From Glossina fuscipes (lineage: Eukaryota; Arthropoda; Insecta; Diptera; Glossinidae), in NCBI RefSeq assembly GCF_014805625.2, contig NW_023998569.1, positions 1-64,000 on the forward strand: a stretch of 64,000 bases of DNA, in the 5' to 3' direction. Shown in pieces: positions 22,250-37,200 of this stretch. A program made the translations under genes and the position numbers. The stretch's first letter is position 1. Each line of letters starts with the position of its first letter. The notes under the pieces are model-generated. The model was not told the origin of the DNA. It did not search any database and worked only from the letters and a program-made list of their open reading frames with translations.

Positions 22250-22560
22250 AAATTTGACCATCATTCTATGGGCGATGTTGTAGCACCTGTACAAAAATTG
22301 AAAAATTGACCACGCCTACTTTATATTATTGTGTATTAAAATGTATTTTTTTTTTTCAATACAAAGCGTGTAAATTTTTGGTCAATTTAAAATTTGGAAT
22401 GCGCTTAAGCATGTCCAACTGCCGGTAGTATTTGTGGTAAACAATCTGCCCTTAGCGAAAATGAAGATATCACCTACAAATTTGCAAAAGAATTTGAAGG
22501 TGGCTTAAAATTTTTCAAAGCCTGCAACACCCACATGCCTATGAGAAGAAACTTTCATTT
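22250..22560 (-). repeat. Reverse copy of the GGACAGACGGACATG family
   Basis: Reads as the reverse complement of the 18340-19760 unit: ACCTGTACAAAAATTG...TTGACCACGCCTACTTT, then GGAATGCGCTTAAGCATGTCC. It lies directly right of LTR-like copy B. Confidence 0.6.
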
Positions 22561-25500
22561 TGAAAATAGAAGAAATCACCCGCACCCATTCCATACCATA
22601 GAGCAGTTATTTATTTATTTTTTTTTTTTGTTTAGGATAACAACCACGACCGAATATAATTTTCTTACTTGTTTACTCTCCTTTTTGGAGTTAATTTATA
22701 ATAATAAAATGGATAACCTAAAATATCTGAAGGATATTGACCATAAGTAAAATTATGAAACATTTAGGATACCTTTTTTAGAAAAAATAAAACGAATGCC
22801 AATAGTCTTGGTTGATAGTGCTCACCCTGCTTTTATGCCTGAAGAAATTATAATAATAATAATGAAAATGGTACAACAGACTAGGGGTTACAATTCCCTC
22901 AAAGTTGAAAAAATTCAAATTCTTTCGATTTGGTATAATTTTCAATCTCGATGAAGCGTTGATACAGCTTATCGCGGCGGCAGTGAAGATAGTGGCTGTG
23001 ATTTTAAATAAAATTACACAACCAGCTAACCACACTGCCAAAGCGCTTAGCCGAATAAGTAATTTTGCTGAAATTTTAAATTAGCGAATTATTTTGTTCA
23101 AAATTTGTTGTTTTTTTTTCTTATTACACTTTTCTTTTTTCGTTTTTTTTTTTTTCAAAGCATTTTACTCCTCATCAGGTCGATAACATTCGTCTTGCCT
23201 TTGCCTTTATGTTTAAACAGATGTCTGTGCTTATATTTGAGTTACTTTCCGTAACGCCATCTAACGCAATTATAACAAAATGTTTATGCTGCGCTATATA
23301 CTATAAGTGAAATGCGTAATTTTATGCTTTTGCACAATTTATGCTCTGCTAGAAAATATGCTATAAAAAGATATATTTAACTAACAGGAAAATTTGTAAA
23401 GTGACGACAAAATGTTGAACGCAACGACAAGATATTAAGATATTATTTATTCATTTCAATTCATGTATTTTATATATTTTATATAACAGAAGTAAAAAAA
23501 AAATCGATTGAAGTTATTACCAAATTTATTTTTTCAGAATTATATCTATTTATGTAGGTTCTGGACTGCATTATAAAACGAAGAAGCTTGCAAACAATGT
23601 TTTTCTATTTTCTTAACTCTGCAAGAAGCAGAGATTTTTGAAGAATTTCTTATGAGTATCTACTTTTTATATCTAGAAAAGTATCTGCGCTTTTATAATT
23701 TTTTCACTGCTTTAGAGCGAGGTGTTGTCGTTGTTTATAAAATCGTCAGTTTTAGTTCAAATGTTAAAAAAAAGTTTCTTACTTGCTTTTTAGGAGGAGG
23801 AGGAGGAGTATCAGAAAGAAGTTTGATTAAATTTGAATTTTAGCATTATTAAGGAAACATAGCTACGAACGAAACTCTTTCAGTTGCTGACTTAAATTTG
23901 TTTAAAGAGCTTTTTAATATAATATTTTGAAAACTAATTTGTCTCTATGTCATTCAATCTTCGTATTCAGTATTTTCTTATTAGAAACAGATTTAGTTTT
24001 CAGTTCTTTCTATTACGTTAGTTTCTTCGAAAACTTCTTTGCGGTGAAGAGATTATTTTCCAACGGACGGTACACTTTAGATAGCAAAGAGATTGCTATT
24101 AATTTGGCGCTCGTGCTATTAGCAGCAATTTACCGCAAATCGTTTATGCATTTCAACAGTGATCGATTTGACGTTATCTATTAGGATGGTTTGTAAATAT
24201 TTGAGGATGAATATAATCCAAAGTCGAGCATTAGGTGTCTTAGTTAGTTAAATGTAATGTCCATATGTACTATGCGCATTTGTCTTTAGATGAAGTTTCC
24301 TAAAGGTGCTTGCGGATATTTCTCTGAGCTTTTTATTTTTAGATCATCATTTGCAATTGCAACGTTTCACACACAAATTTCGTTTATTCCCATTTCCCAA
24401 AATCCCTATAAAACCATATTCTTACAAAACAGCATTAACACTGGTTTGTAGAATATAAGCTTAGAATTCGTAGAGAGCTATACGACGTTACCATCAGCAC
24501 CAGCTTTTCCGCTTAAGATGGCTTAGAGTTGTGCTATTGAGTTTAGTGGAATTTATCGATTATCAGCTTAGTTTCACTATTGTGAAATAAAATCAGGGTC
24601 GGCTACGTTTAAATTAATGTTGAGATAATATCGAACTAATGTCAGCATACATTTATCCGTGATTATGGAGAGATTGTGTCAGTTCAGCGTAATTCCGGCT
24701 ATAGCCAACCTACCTTAACAATGTTGCGGTTCACAAGTTTATAAGACTGTCTTCGTTCTTTCCAAATTGTTATGTTTCGGCGGTGTTAATGGTGACTACA
24801 AAAGTAGACGTTTCATTTACTTTGTCTTAGCTAATTCATTCAATACAATGAAGTCTTGTGACCAACTGTTGGTAGAGCTGTATATAAAATGCAATCAATC
24901 ATTTGGAATCTAGACGATTGAGTTGACTGATGAACTGTTCAGGTGCCAAACAACGGCATCGATCTTTTTAGTCTATTTCTTGAAAAACGTAAAAATTGAA
25001 AATCTCTCCTATCCACTAACAATAGTTAAGTCTATTAATTGAAGAGAAAAATCTCTACAGTAAAATTCTTTAATTTGCGAATTTTTGCAGTCAGCCTTTA
25101 TACATGTGTTCGAAAGGCCCGCACATCATAGGGGCCTGCCGTAGTGAAACCTGGACTCGATGAATTTGATCGGTGATCGGTGTTATTAAAGATTTATTTT
25201 AAGAGGAAAATGCAATCATTTCTTTGATGTTATTTGCTAAAGAGGAATAAAGCATTCTTTGCAAAATATTTAAAAAAATTTATTTGAAATTTTTCATAAA
25301 GAATTTAAATAGAAATGTAACATATTTATTATCTTTGCAGTAAAACACAAAAATTGTTCAATTTTTTTTTAAAGAAAATCATCTTTATTTTTTATAAATT
25401 TTTGTTTTTCTTTTTTGTTTCATAAGCTTTAAAATAATTTTTTTTTTTTTGTAAATATAATAAAATATTTTACAACTAGAAAAAGGTTAAGCACAATTTT

Positions 25501-26968
25501 TTTTCTTTGTTTCTTTTTTTATTTTATCAATAACTTAAAGTAACTTATTTACATATACGTAGAATAAAAAAAAAAAAAAAAACGGATACGCACTAACACT
25601 AGCACTGAAAAAATTGCATATTTTCTTGAACCATTTGCATTTAGAAATGTAAAGATTGCATTAATTTTTTATAGAGTAGAAGATCGATCGTTATGGCGTG
25701 TCGTACCAGATAGTGCATTTACAAACTACTATTGAAAACCCAGTGCAAATGTCACCCCTGATACGAACTCCAAAACTCAAAAAAGGAGTTTTAATCGAAA
25801 TTGAAGAAAAATTGGAAAAAAGAAAAAAAAACTAAACAATAAATAAATAAGTATGTAACAACCGTGTGTGGGATAAACGAAACAGCAACAGTGTAATAGT
25901 ATTGTCGAATAGGATTTAAAATTTAAAAAAGAAAAAAAAAAAATTCATTATAGTTAATATAAACGTTTGTTAGAAAAGTGACGCATTACTTTCATCACCA
26001 TTATCATCATCAAAATCATCTTCATCGTCATCAACATCATCATTATCATTTTCCTTTTTCTTTTTTTTTTTTGTTCTTTTTTGCTTAGCGCTAAAGGAGT
26101 AAAACTTTGCTCGCAACTCTTTTTCGTTTTTTAAACAATTATTGCTTTTATTTTGCGTTTCTGCTTGTAACCGGTAAACCAAGAATAAAATCCACGATCT
26201 ACGCTTTTATAATGAAATTAAAATGATTAGAACGAACAACGAAATGAGGAAAGAATTTAACCCACAAAAGGAAAGATAATAACAGAAAAAGAAAAGGGAA
26301 AGGAAAAACAGAAAGCAAGCAACTGTTAAGCAATCAAAAAAAAAAAAAAAAAAAAAACCAACAAAAAAAAAACAATTTGTTTTTTTTTGCTTTCATGTGT
26401 GTGTGCGTGTGTACGTAATGTAATATGTGGTTTTCGAAACGATAAGAAACTTGTTGAATATTTCTACTAAAAAAATAAAAATAATAACAATGATAAGTAA
26501 GTGCGCTTCTTACTGCAATCAAAGCATTAAGAAACAACAACAAAAATAAAAAGCGAAAAACGTAAAACGAGGTGCTTCTCCAACACCAATTAGTGAGGAA
26601 TGTGTACATTGAAGTTAAGCCTCTGCCATAATAATAACATTTAATTAACCCAGATTAAAATGAATTGCGAAACTTCAATTTTTAATAAATTGCCATAAGC
26701 ACTTCTCGAAGGCTTAAGGGAAGCTCAAGTTTTCACATCGCTCCCCAATCGGCGTTAAGATTATATTAATTTTATCAAGCAACTGGCAACAGTCTGAATT
26801 GTTGCCTACATGTTTTTCATTGCTGGACACACTTATCAAACTTATTCAACAAAGTTTCTTTCAATATTCTTCGTAAGTTAAGGTTTAGTTCGAAGTTAAG
26901 AAAGTAAAAAAAGGACGCCTTATAGTGAAGGCATTTTGGCCACACTCTCACATCTCCCCCCCTCTCAC

Positions 26969-26970
<2 letters not shown>
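22561..26970. other. Desert, AT-rich
   Basis: No gene recognised. Poly(T)/poly(A) runs occur at 22615-22629, 25438-25450, 25566-25581 and 26337-26357. A trinucleotide-rich stretch at 25985-26060 gives an Asp-rich minus-strand frame of no evident significance. Confidence 0.4.

Positions 26971-26974
<4 letters not shown>

Positions 26975-26999
<25 letters not shown>
26975..26999. repeat. TC microsatellite
   Basis: Uninterrupted CT/TC run ahead of a TA-rich tract. Confidence 0.9.
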
Positions 27000-27418
27000 G
27001 TCTATCCCAATATATATCACAATATATATATATGTATATAAAATTATGTTATTTCTTTTACATGTATATATATAATAATATAAGCAAAAGGGATAACGTC
27101 CGCTCGTTCGTTAAAGGGTAAGTACATGCTGTTCTTCTAGTTGCAACAGTCTGAGGAGTGTCAGTGAGCCAAAACTATAGAGCTGCTCCTACATCTAGAG
27201 AACTCGCTAACTCGGCAAAAGTATGTACATCAGTCTCATACGCCTCCAATCCTCCAAAAGTGGCACTTTCGCGTTGCCAAAATTTATTTTATTTTTATTT
27301 TTAATAGTTTTGTATAGTTTTTAGATAGGCAGGAAGAAGATTATATACATATATATAAAGGTTGCATATATATGTATGTATTTAATATTAATTATTATTT
27401 TATACATATTTTATACAT

Positions 27419-27440
27419 ATATATATATATATATATATAT
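27419..27440. repeat. AT microsatellite
   Basis: About 11 AT units. Confidence 0.9.
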
Positions 27441-27532
27441 GTATTTCAAGGTTATATATAGAGTGATCTCCCGCAATGTATTAGACAGGCGTGAGCCATC
27501 ATTTTGATAAACATGAATATCGACTCACTTAC

Positions 27533-27534
<2 letters not shown>

Positions 27535-27567
<33 letters not shown>
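27535..27567. repeat. AT microsatellite
   Basis: About 16 AT units, just right of an open plus-strand desert and left of the minus-strand frame ending at 27587. Confidence 0.9.
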
Positions 27568-27569
<2 letters not shown>

Positions 27570-27586
27570 GATATAATATAATTTCT

Positions 27587-27790
27587 TTATGGGGGCTCCT
27601 GGCTATACATCACACCTTTGGTCAATATACGTTTATTCAATCGAATTGCTATCCCTTTAGGTAAACCATTAGCGAAGTCAGACGCCGGTAAACATGAGTA
27701 GATCATATCCTCTTTAGAGCGAATCACAGACAAGTTAGTCGTCAAATGAGAAAAATTTTCAATTGTCGGCGGGAAGAAAACGAACTTTAG
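27587..27790 (-). CDS. Unassigned short minus-strand open frame
   Basis: From ATG (27790) the frame encodes about 67 residues with mixed composition (FPPTIENFSHLTTNLSVIRS, LPKGIAIRLNKRILTKGV) ending at a TAA beside an AT microsatellite. It looks more protein-like than neighbouring frames, but I recognise no family and see no definite splice signals. It may be a terminal exon or a transposon scrap. Confidence 0.2.
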   Translation of the reverse strand, partial: LKFVFFPPTIENFSHLTTNLSVIRSKEDMIYSCLPASDFANGLPKGIAIRLNKRILTKGVMYSQEPP

Positions 27791-27799
27791 CGGCATACA

Positions 27800-29043
27800 T
27801 GTCAATCGTTAGGAACAAAGATCGTTTAAAAAGCTAATCGATTAACTTACACAATTAATGGTAGAACAATCGATCATCCGTTTTTGTAAAATTTTTGTTA
27901 TCATCAAAGCAATTTTCATTTAAGGAGGATAGAAATAAAAACTCGCAAAAAAAGCCTATGTCGTGGGAAGAAACGCGCTGCGGTAGAAGGGCAACTGAAA
28001 CTCTTGTTATTCTTCTAGAAAGGGATGAAAGCATTTAATTAATCTTCTCTTTGGTTCAGTAATTTAAGCGAAGAAGAGGATGGTCTTACATTTGCAGTCT
28101 GCCTGCATTTATAAGTTTACTGACAACAAGAACTTTGTCCTTTGGGGCTTTAAGCACGCTGTGTGTAAAGTAAGCCGTTTCGGCCCAAAACCCCTTATAA
28201 AAAGTGCACGTAGGCGCATTAACTGTTTGATTGGAGGTAGGTTTGCATCAAAATCTCAGATGGCCTCACAAAGTGTTTACGCTAAATGTTTTATCAATAT
28301 TGATTGAAGATTCTAAGTCATTAATCGTAGAAATTTTGAGGCTTACGAAGCCACTTGGACGCGCTTGATACCATTAACTGAACTATATAAATTGTAAGAC
28401 AAACTTTAATTCTTGTTTTTTAAATATCCGCAGCTTAGGATCTTCTAATAATTCAATTATGTAAGGAGAGACGGATGAATGGAGATAAATAATGGGAAAA
28501 AAGGGACGTATCGCGCCTGTAAGGCGTTTAGAGAAAGTCTGATAAGAATTTTAAGATTCAATGAGCAAAGCGGAAGCATACCTCCTTCCACGGGCTAAAA
28601 ATGATTTTCAAAAAAGATTTGTTGCACATTTGCCAGGACAGCAGGCGTGAAACTGAAAATTATAATGATTAAAATAAATTGTCTTGGAGCTAATATAAAA
28701 CTTTCCCACCCCTCTTTAACATGCGCATGTGTTCAATGAAAAGAACTGAGCGTTCTTCTTTTAACATTCACTGCCGTAATGGGCGCTTGTTTACGAAAAT
28801 TCCACTTGACGTACGTGAAAGTTTCATAGCGATTACAAGCCGCGCGCGATGAGGAAATTTATTATTACTTTGTTGCTAATGATTTCAAAGCATATGTAAG
28901 TTTCTAAATGGTTGAATGAATTTAAGTTTTTTTTTTTATAAGTTAAGATATATTGCTTTCTAACAAAATTACGTGCGTTCCAAAGCACGCAAAATTCCAA
29001 TTTTTCGTTATTAGTGGTAAGTGAAGCGATTTGCTGTGAGTTC

Positions 29044-29075
<32 letters not shown>

Positions 29076-31260
29076 GTAAATCAAAGAATGGTCTAAAAGC
29101 AAGAAAAATGTCTCACAGAGGCAGACTTCATGAAGTATTACAAGCGAAAGCATAAAAATAACTAGAACGAAGCTTTATATCGAAGACCTATCACTTCATT
29201 AATAATGAATGCTGTAAGCGAGAAGTCTTCTTCTTCTGTCCTTTCTGTTTTCTTATTTGCATCAGTTGTCTGTTACTTATGGCTCAGATTTTTCACAATG
29301 GTTTTAAAAATCAGAACAAAGACCTTTTTAGAGGTAATAATCGGGACCCTCACCAGGCCTATAGGAATTCTAAGTCTAATGCTGTCTCTTAATAATTATT
29401 ATAATATTTCCAAGGATCCGTATAAGCGCACTTTGGGGACAAAGCCGTCATGATTATAAATATTAGGTCACTTAAGATTTCCTGACGTCTTGAGATTACA
29501 TTCTAAGAGAAATATAAACTCATCAGCTTGTTGGTAATTGGCTTTTGAAATTGATTTGACAGCAGTACGAGAAATAATTCAAAATCGAATTTTTTTTTCT
29601 TTAAGGTTTAATTTCCCGACGGATGGACAGAATTACTTTGATTTAATGCAACGCAAATGTTTATAATTTCTAGGAAAAGGATGTAGTTTTGATTGAGCCC
29701 ATTAACCACAAGTCGCAATTGAACCAGAGCCAGGTCGAATTAGAATTCTAAAATTCTCATCCACTTTTTTATTCGTAGAATGGTTGAAAGAAAATGAAAT
29801 CAATTTTACTTAAAAACTTATTTTGAAAATCAAAATCAATTGTCGCAGTACGCGAGTCGTTTATCAGTGCAATAATCTAAATCCGTCTAGTTATGTGCGC
29901 CTATCTGTCTACCTGTCTATTGAATTCATTATCGCATTTGTAAAGAGTTTTTTGTAGTGGAACAAAGTGGATAACCAAGTGCAAGTAATCGCTATTACGT
30001 GTTCTAACATCAAATTGATCTCCGTTTCCATAAGCCGCCTTCAAAGTAGGCGACGTATTCAATTAATACAATTACTGTTAATGTGGCTTCCAGATCATGT
30101 ATGCATGTAATTAGTTGATTAGAAAGAAATTTTTTCGTCTTTTCAGGCACTCGCTCTCTCCCTCGGTTAGTCAACCAAAGAAATGCATCAAACAAAAAGA
30201 GCACATCGCTGATTGATTGCTGTCGGTCTATTGGGACCCTGCAAATTTTTGCCATTGCCATAGAAGAGAACATTTTGCACTTCACAGACCAAAAAGCCCC
30301 TACCTACGTCAGTCCCTTATGCAAAATATTGCCAAATAATAACAGTAAAGTGGGTTGAGTTCAAAGATCAATATGGGCTAAACGCTTTCAATTAATCTAA
30401 AGATTTTTGTTCTAAATGATCTTTGATTAATTCGTTCAGATGTCTGCAATGTTTTACATTCAAAAACTAGGATGAAATCTTAATGAATGTAAACTTTGAA
30501 GTGACGAATGTTTTGCGCGTTTCACTTGGAGAAGAGGAGAAAAAAATTTATTTCTACATTTTAATGACCCGAATAACCTAAGTGCAGCTTTCTTTATAAA
30601 AACAGAGAGAAACTTTTTCTTGCATAAATAATCACTTGTGAAAGTATTCACAGTTGTAATCCTACAGACTCCTAGAATAGTTGACAAGTGAAGTCTGCTT
30701 TCCGCCTTCTTTGTCGTCTTGGTCCGTTGTTACTATCAACTTCTTTAATTTTATTGATCGCGCCTCTGACTAGTGCCGCAGTTTTTAGATAAATATTTTA
30801 GTTCCCTTAAATCAAACGCTTGGATATGTTTCATACAAAAATCATATAAGGACTGACGGACAGACAAATAAAAAAAAGATTCTCAAACAATCTAAGATTA
30901 TAAGCAAGACGACCAGGCACAAGATTAAAAACAAAGAACATGATAATGGGGCTTTAAACAAATGTGACTCGCAGAAGCACCTTTTTGATCTTCTAATGTA
31001 CATGGATCTTGCCAAAAGCTTAATACAATTCTTATGATGGCAATAAGAAGGAAAAACAGAAAAAAAATGAAAATAAATTTCTCAGTCTTGTTAGTGTTAA
31101 AGGGCAATAAGCCGCAATATACGTGATTGTTACCATTTGTTGCAAGAGTTTCTCTACCAGAGTTATTGCTTCTCATAGAATTAGTTGAGAGAACTTTGAT
31201 CTTACGGTACTTTAATATCTTAAAATGGTAAGCAATGTTGCGGGGACGTTTAAAAAAACA
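27800..31260. other. Desert
   Basis: No gene recognised. A poly(T) run of 30 lies at 29045-29074. Confidence 0.4.
29045..29074. repeat. Poly(T) run of 30
   Basis: Thirty consecutive T; no LINE coding sequence is visible on either side that would make it an insertion tail. Confidence 0.9.
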
Positions 31261-31274
31261 GAGAGAGAGAGAGG

Positions 31275-31332
<58 letters not shown>
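31261..31332. repeat. GA microsatellite
   Basis: About 35 GA units with a GGGAGGGA interruption near the left end. Confidence 0.95.
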
Positions 31333-32135
31333 AAAGCTATGAAATGTTGTCGTATTTTCTATTAGAGGGACTTAAAGTCAAAGATTTCAAGGGCGTTTGT
31401 CATGTTCTTTAGAAACATTCAGCGTGATTGCAGAAGAAGAAGAACTGGAAGGAAAGATCTATTAGAATAAGCTTTTAACTCCCCTGTCTTGCAATCAAGA
31501 ATCTTTCTTGAAAATGCCATTAAAAACCAAGAGATTTGCGAATTCTCGCCACAAACCATTTTGCAATCAGTTTAAGTGATTCGCTAATCATCGCTTTACT
31601 TTGTTAGGGAGCAAGCGGGCGTTTTTATTGCTTCATTATCTTTTCTTCCGAATCTTTAGAGTTGTTGTTCGATAAATAGTTTAGTTCCACATCGATATAT
31701 TGACTACAAGCGCTTGGGCGATCGATGGGAACAAATTGCAATTTTCAGTTTTTTAATTTAGTTTTAGTTGTGTGTACATTTGCCACTGTGTGTGGAGCAA
31801 ATGTAATTTTTTGTCTTTTCCCGACATGAAGATGGCATCAGGTGGCAACAATCAACGTAAAGTTAAGAAACTTAAGATATCACTATACTCTGATCGAGAG
31901 TCTCTGAGCCATATGAATGCTACAGACGCACAAAGAAAATTATAGGGTACGCCCCTCTCACGATAGCCATGGTAATAGTAATATTAGTAATAAAAATGCT
32001 TCTCGTGGAATAAATCCATCACCAGGCATCTATATTAGCTCAAGTATGTGTGTGTTTACAATTATTCTTGTAATCATCCAATTATAGCCCATTAAAAGAG
32101 GCAACAGTCATAGGCAGAGAGAGGCAAAGAAAGGC

Positions 32136-32151
<16 letters not shown>

Positions 32152-32197
<46 letters not shown>
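32152..32197. repeat. GA microsatellite
   Basis: GA run preceded by a GAAA-type stretch (32136-32152). Confidence 0.95.
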
Positions 32198-34123
32198 TAA
32201 TAACAGTCATGTTTCCAACATTTTTATAACCTTTATTATTTATTTAAGTAATTTAATGAAATATTTTACCGACATGACGATTGTCATATAATATGGATGA
32301 ATGTTGCTATTAGTCGTTGTTTTTGTTTTTAGTTATAATTTCATTAACAATATGTTGACTGACCGGTTTATTAGTATAGAGTCACTAATTTTTTGTTACC
32401 ATCTACTTGGTTTTTGTTAAAATATCTACGTAGAAGTGTGTAAATAGCACTTAATTTGATCAATGTGTGCGTATGTATGCATATCTTACGTATTGGTGTG
32501 CATATGTTTTCAAATCGCCGCGAACACGTGTTTTACTTCAAAAAAAAAGTTTTACTTTTCTGTTACACATTAAGAGCAAGCTTCGACTGAGCAAAAAAAA
32601 ACAAAAAATTAAATAAAAATACTTAAAATATAAGGAAAACCTCCTGGCAACAAACGTTTTTTCAAAAACTAAATATCTGCACAAACTATCTTTAGATCGC
32701 TTGCGGTGCAAGGGTATGTGAATTTTGTGCCGATGTATCCAATACCCAGAAGAGCTTGGAATAGCTCCACTTTTTATTATACCGATTGGTTCAGGAGGTG
32801 GTTTCTGTGATAAGCTTGCCTAGTCTGTCCGTCTTGTTGTCTTGTATTCATCTTAAATGTTGTATTTTTAAATGTGAAACTTGGTAAATGTTGACATGTT
32901 TTGGCCGCGGACAAATGCTATCAGATATACTGCGGTTTGGATGCACTTTTTCGACCAACTCACATATAGTGCCTTATTTTGAAAATTTATAGCATATGAA
33001 TAACTGTATTAAGCGAAGTGACGTAGGTTACTTAATGGTAGGCCGTGTCCAACTACAGTGCTCTTCCTTGTTTTAATCTTTGACTAAAGCTAGAAAAATA
33101 ATGGACAGGAAGTATGCATCTAAGGTCTCATAGAGCGCACAATTCATGAGTTTATTTTCCGTTACTCAACTTTCCCTCCAACCATCCGTGCATGTTATTA
33201 GAGCAATAAACAGAAACTTCAACTATGAAATATGACATCATAAACAATTTCATTTGATGTTAAATGTCCATAAAGATGACGTCAACATATTTTACTTTAT
33301 ATGGGGTTGTTTGACGTATTTGTCATTCAATATATGAAACAAAATCTCTGCGTTACCGCGATCACGACTATGCACTTAAAAATAATAAAAGTATTTTTTT
33401 TGTTCAATTCGCACGGAAATTCTATAATACCACAACACCATCTATTCAGGATTCCATGAATTATATGTATTTTTGCTAAGAGCGAAATTGGCTGCTACAT
33501 AAGCTTTATCGAGCGGTTTCTTCTCAAAACTCGATAAGTTAAGATGGAATCTTTCAAATCAATCTAGTACGCCACGTATGAGGGTGGAAAAGGCAGAAAA
33601 GAAGAAAAATTTCGATTGAATTTGTTTTTAAAAACCATTTTTTTTCATTTTGCTTTTTTCCACAATTTATATAACACCCAAAAGGATGCTTGATCAACGC
33701 GAAATTCTGAACTGATTTGGCCATGTCCGTCCGTCTGTGCCTGCGTGGTGTGTGTTTCTGACACCCTCCTGTTCGCAAAAATGAAGATATGGTTGGAATT
33801 GAAAATGGGCTAAATCGGTCGGAGCGAAAGCGCACAGTGTAGTGTAAACTGAACGCAACTCAGTTTTGCTAAGAGAAATTTTTGGATATTCGCTCGTTGC
33901 TTGGAAATTTTAACAGTTAGAAGGCTGAAACTTTTCACGTTCGATTTACGAGAAACTTTACCCTCTAGGTCCCAAAATAGAGCCAATCGGCCGTGGGCAC
34001 ACAAAATTACGAGTCATTAAATTGAATTTTTTTCACTTTCTTGAGATTTTATGCTTACGTCTTCTGCTTCTACTCGATTTTCTATTCATTATATAATGAA
34101 TTCGTTTAAAAAAAGGCCCTGTA

Positions 34124-34126
<3 letters not shown>
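32198..34126. other. Desert with a dispersed-repeat scrap
   Basis: No gene recognised. CTGTCCGTC-type motifs at 32824 and 33726 mark degraded members of the GGACAGACGGACATG family. Confidence 0.4.
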
Positions 34127-34195
<69 letters not shown>

Positions 34196-34209
34196 GGGAG
34201 AGAGAGGGA
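34127..34209. repeat. GA microsatellite
   Basis: About 40 GA units grading into AGAGAGGG at the right. Open frames on both strands here are repeat artefacts. Confidence 0.95.
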
Positions 34210-37200
34210 AACTGTATGAAAAGTTCCTCGGCTGAGGGCTGCTTTGCACAGTCCAGGGCTACAGTGGAGCTTAGTCATCTATACAAGCGCAGATTCCAAG
34301 TACTTAACGTTGTCTTTATACATTCAAAATCTCAACAACCATCCTATGTATCATCTAGATATCGAACGAAGTATAACAACTATTTACCGCTTTTGAGCTA
34401 ATTGAGAACATCTCCATCATCAAGCGAGTTTTCTTTGTATAAGTCAAGCCAAATTATTTTTTAACTCAACTGAAATTCATTGCAAATTTCCATTTTTTAT
34501 CTACTCACTTGAAACAAGACGAAAAATGACTGAAATGAAATTCAGTCAAAATATCAGTTTCTCTAAACTTGCTTTACTTTCTTAGCTATAAAGCGGCCCC
34601 ATTACTGCCCGGATTGCGCCCATATTTGCACTTGAATGTTGGAATTTAGTGAGCAACACATTTGGATCGATTTGATTTTGTACATGCACTATTGCGATTT
34701 TGACAGTGCAAAATGTATGCGGACGTATGAACTGAGTTGGCTCGGTTAATTTGTTGACCGCTCTATGGACTTATGATTTAAATTTATAAAAAGTATTCTG
34801 ATTCGATATCAAAGAATAGGTTCGCGTAATGCACATCCAGTTCGCGAATATAAAATCGTCCATCAATCTTCTCCTCTTAGAGGTAATTTTTGCTGGCTCA
34901 AGTGTGTCGCACTTGATTTTTATCAATATTTCTGAGAGCAAAGTACCTTCTTCGTCTAGATTATGTTCTCAACGTGTCTCATGATGCGAAATATCATCGA
35001 TGCCGTCGTATATATGCTCATAGGTGTGTGAGAAATAACAGAGTAGGAAATAATTTGAGTTTGGGTAAAATATATACGTTTTTAAATTTTAAACTGTGCC
35101 TCTGCAGTTTTACTAAAAGGCAAAATATTTTATTTTCAACTTATTTTGAAGAGCAAAAAAAATTTTAAAAACATCAAGTAGTTGAAAGTGGAGAAGCGCT
35201 TCAATAAGCAGCAAATCCTTTAAAAAGTACAGTAAAAACAAGCTCATGTCTATTAATCAGTTGTTTCCTCATCGGTCACTTGTTCAAAGAGTCTCCAATA
35301 ATAATTAAAGCCTTTTGTTAAGTGTTATATAAGGCGCATCAAACACAGTTGCCAAAAAAAAGACTCATTGTACACTAAGCTCTTAGAATAAATGCTTCAC
35401 TTTTTCTTTTATCTTCTTTTGAAAATTTCCAAAAATATCATATTCGTCTCGATTTAATACTGAGACTTTAGCGAGTTTTTCAAACTTGTCTCTAAAAGCA
35501 ATGCCTCTGCGTTTTGTTACCTTTTCTATGCCATTTATCACTTCAGGTGTTGTTGTTGAATTTTTACCCAACCGTCAGGTGAGCAAATAAACTGAATTGA
35601 TTTGTTTTTTTTCCTTTGATTTCCTTTTTTTTAATCTTATTTAACAATTTTGCAGTTTTTGTTTAGTACCTATTACCGACTATTTCTATTTAAGAACTAA
35701 AATAAAAATTGTTGACCAAATAAATATTTTTGAAATTTGTTTGCCCATAACAAAAGCAACAACAAAGACTTTTTCAATAACAATAGCAATTCTCGCAGGA
35801 GTGAAGAATAACAAACATTTTAATTACTAATACACATTAGCATTGCTGTGATCTGCTGCAAACACAACGGAAAAATTTCCTTTCTTTTTGCTTTTTAGAT
35901 ATGTCGGGAAAATGAATGAAATTTTTGGGGGGAAGTGGATTAAAAAAAAAATGTACACAATAAAAGTCAAAAGTCGTGTCTTTCTGCATTTCGTTGGCTG
36001 TTATGAAATTGAAAGTAAAAGCAAAAAACTATTGCTCATACGACACGAGTGTCAGCTTTTTCTTTTTTTCTTCCCTTTCTATTTACTTCACATTATATGA
36101 CATTGGCAGAGCGAGATGAAGAAAATTTGATTGATTTACACGTGCAAGTAGGAAAGAGTCAGAGGTTTCACTGACTAATGCACAAAAATTGATTTACGTG
36201 AAAGCGTTAAAATGAAAAGAGAGCGAAAGAGTCTTTCTTTACGTATACAATATTCCCGAATAGCGTCACCAAATTAAACTTTGTGTTAATTATTATATTT
36301 CGTTCTTTTCATTATTTGATTACAAGTTGAAAATTTAATTTCTTTAATTTGTTTTCTTTTTGCTAACTCTTTCAGTTAGTGCTGTTGGTTGGTTGAATTG
36401 TGTTTATGACATTCGGTGCCAAGTTCTCGTTTCGCCTTTTTTTATACTATATATTCTATTTTCCGATTTGTGTAAAGGCATGTTGTGTGCAGAATGTGTT
36501 TGAGTAAGGTTGCGTAATATAAATTTCAAACATAGACAAGCAGACAGACAGACAGACGGACAGACAGACGTTATAAGAGCCCACCTATATATAAGAGCCC
36601 CATATATATATATATATATATAGATATATATGTGCGCATATATAAGCACATTTTGTGCATATTCTTTTTGCAATCATTTGTGTGGATTGTCCTTATTTTC
36701 ACTTTCTTACTAAGCACTTAAAACCGTATAGATACACACACTTAGATACACACACTTAGATACACGTACTTAAATGCTTGCATATGCATTTGTGTGTGCT
36801 TGTGCAAGTATATCTATTACCCTCAGTTATACGATTATACTATAATCAATAAAGAGACATGTGTACATATATGCGTACATGTGTGAAAGTTTTGCATATG
36901 ATTGTATTCTATGCTATAAATATTTATAGAGGACATGGTATATACAAACGTATTTATGTATATATCTTCAATATATAGCTAAATGTGCTTACATTGATAT
37001 AAATAAAAAATCAAGAAGAAAAACACAAAATTTTCTATGAATATTTTAAATGTGCCTTTTTCGTTTTGTCATTTCTTGTCTTTGCTTAATTTTTTTTTTT
37101 TTTTTTATACTTTTGTTTCTTTTGCTTGATATATTGCAGTTGTAATTGTTTGTGTTATTGTGCTTGTTGTTGCTGTTTTATTGTCGATTCTTTTCTATTG

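Noticed and set aside
25970..26182. Minus-strand frame with an acidic DDDVDDDEDD-like tail.
   Set aside because: Encoded by an ATC/TCA trinucleotide-rich stretch next to a poly(T) run; no domain and no conserved flanks.
34033..34278. Open frames on both strands over a long GA repeat (also at 26936, 52377 and 58440).
   Set aside because: Dinucleotide repeats contain no stop codons in these frames; not coding evidence.
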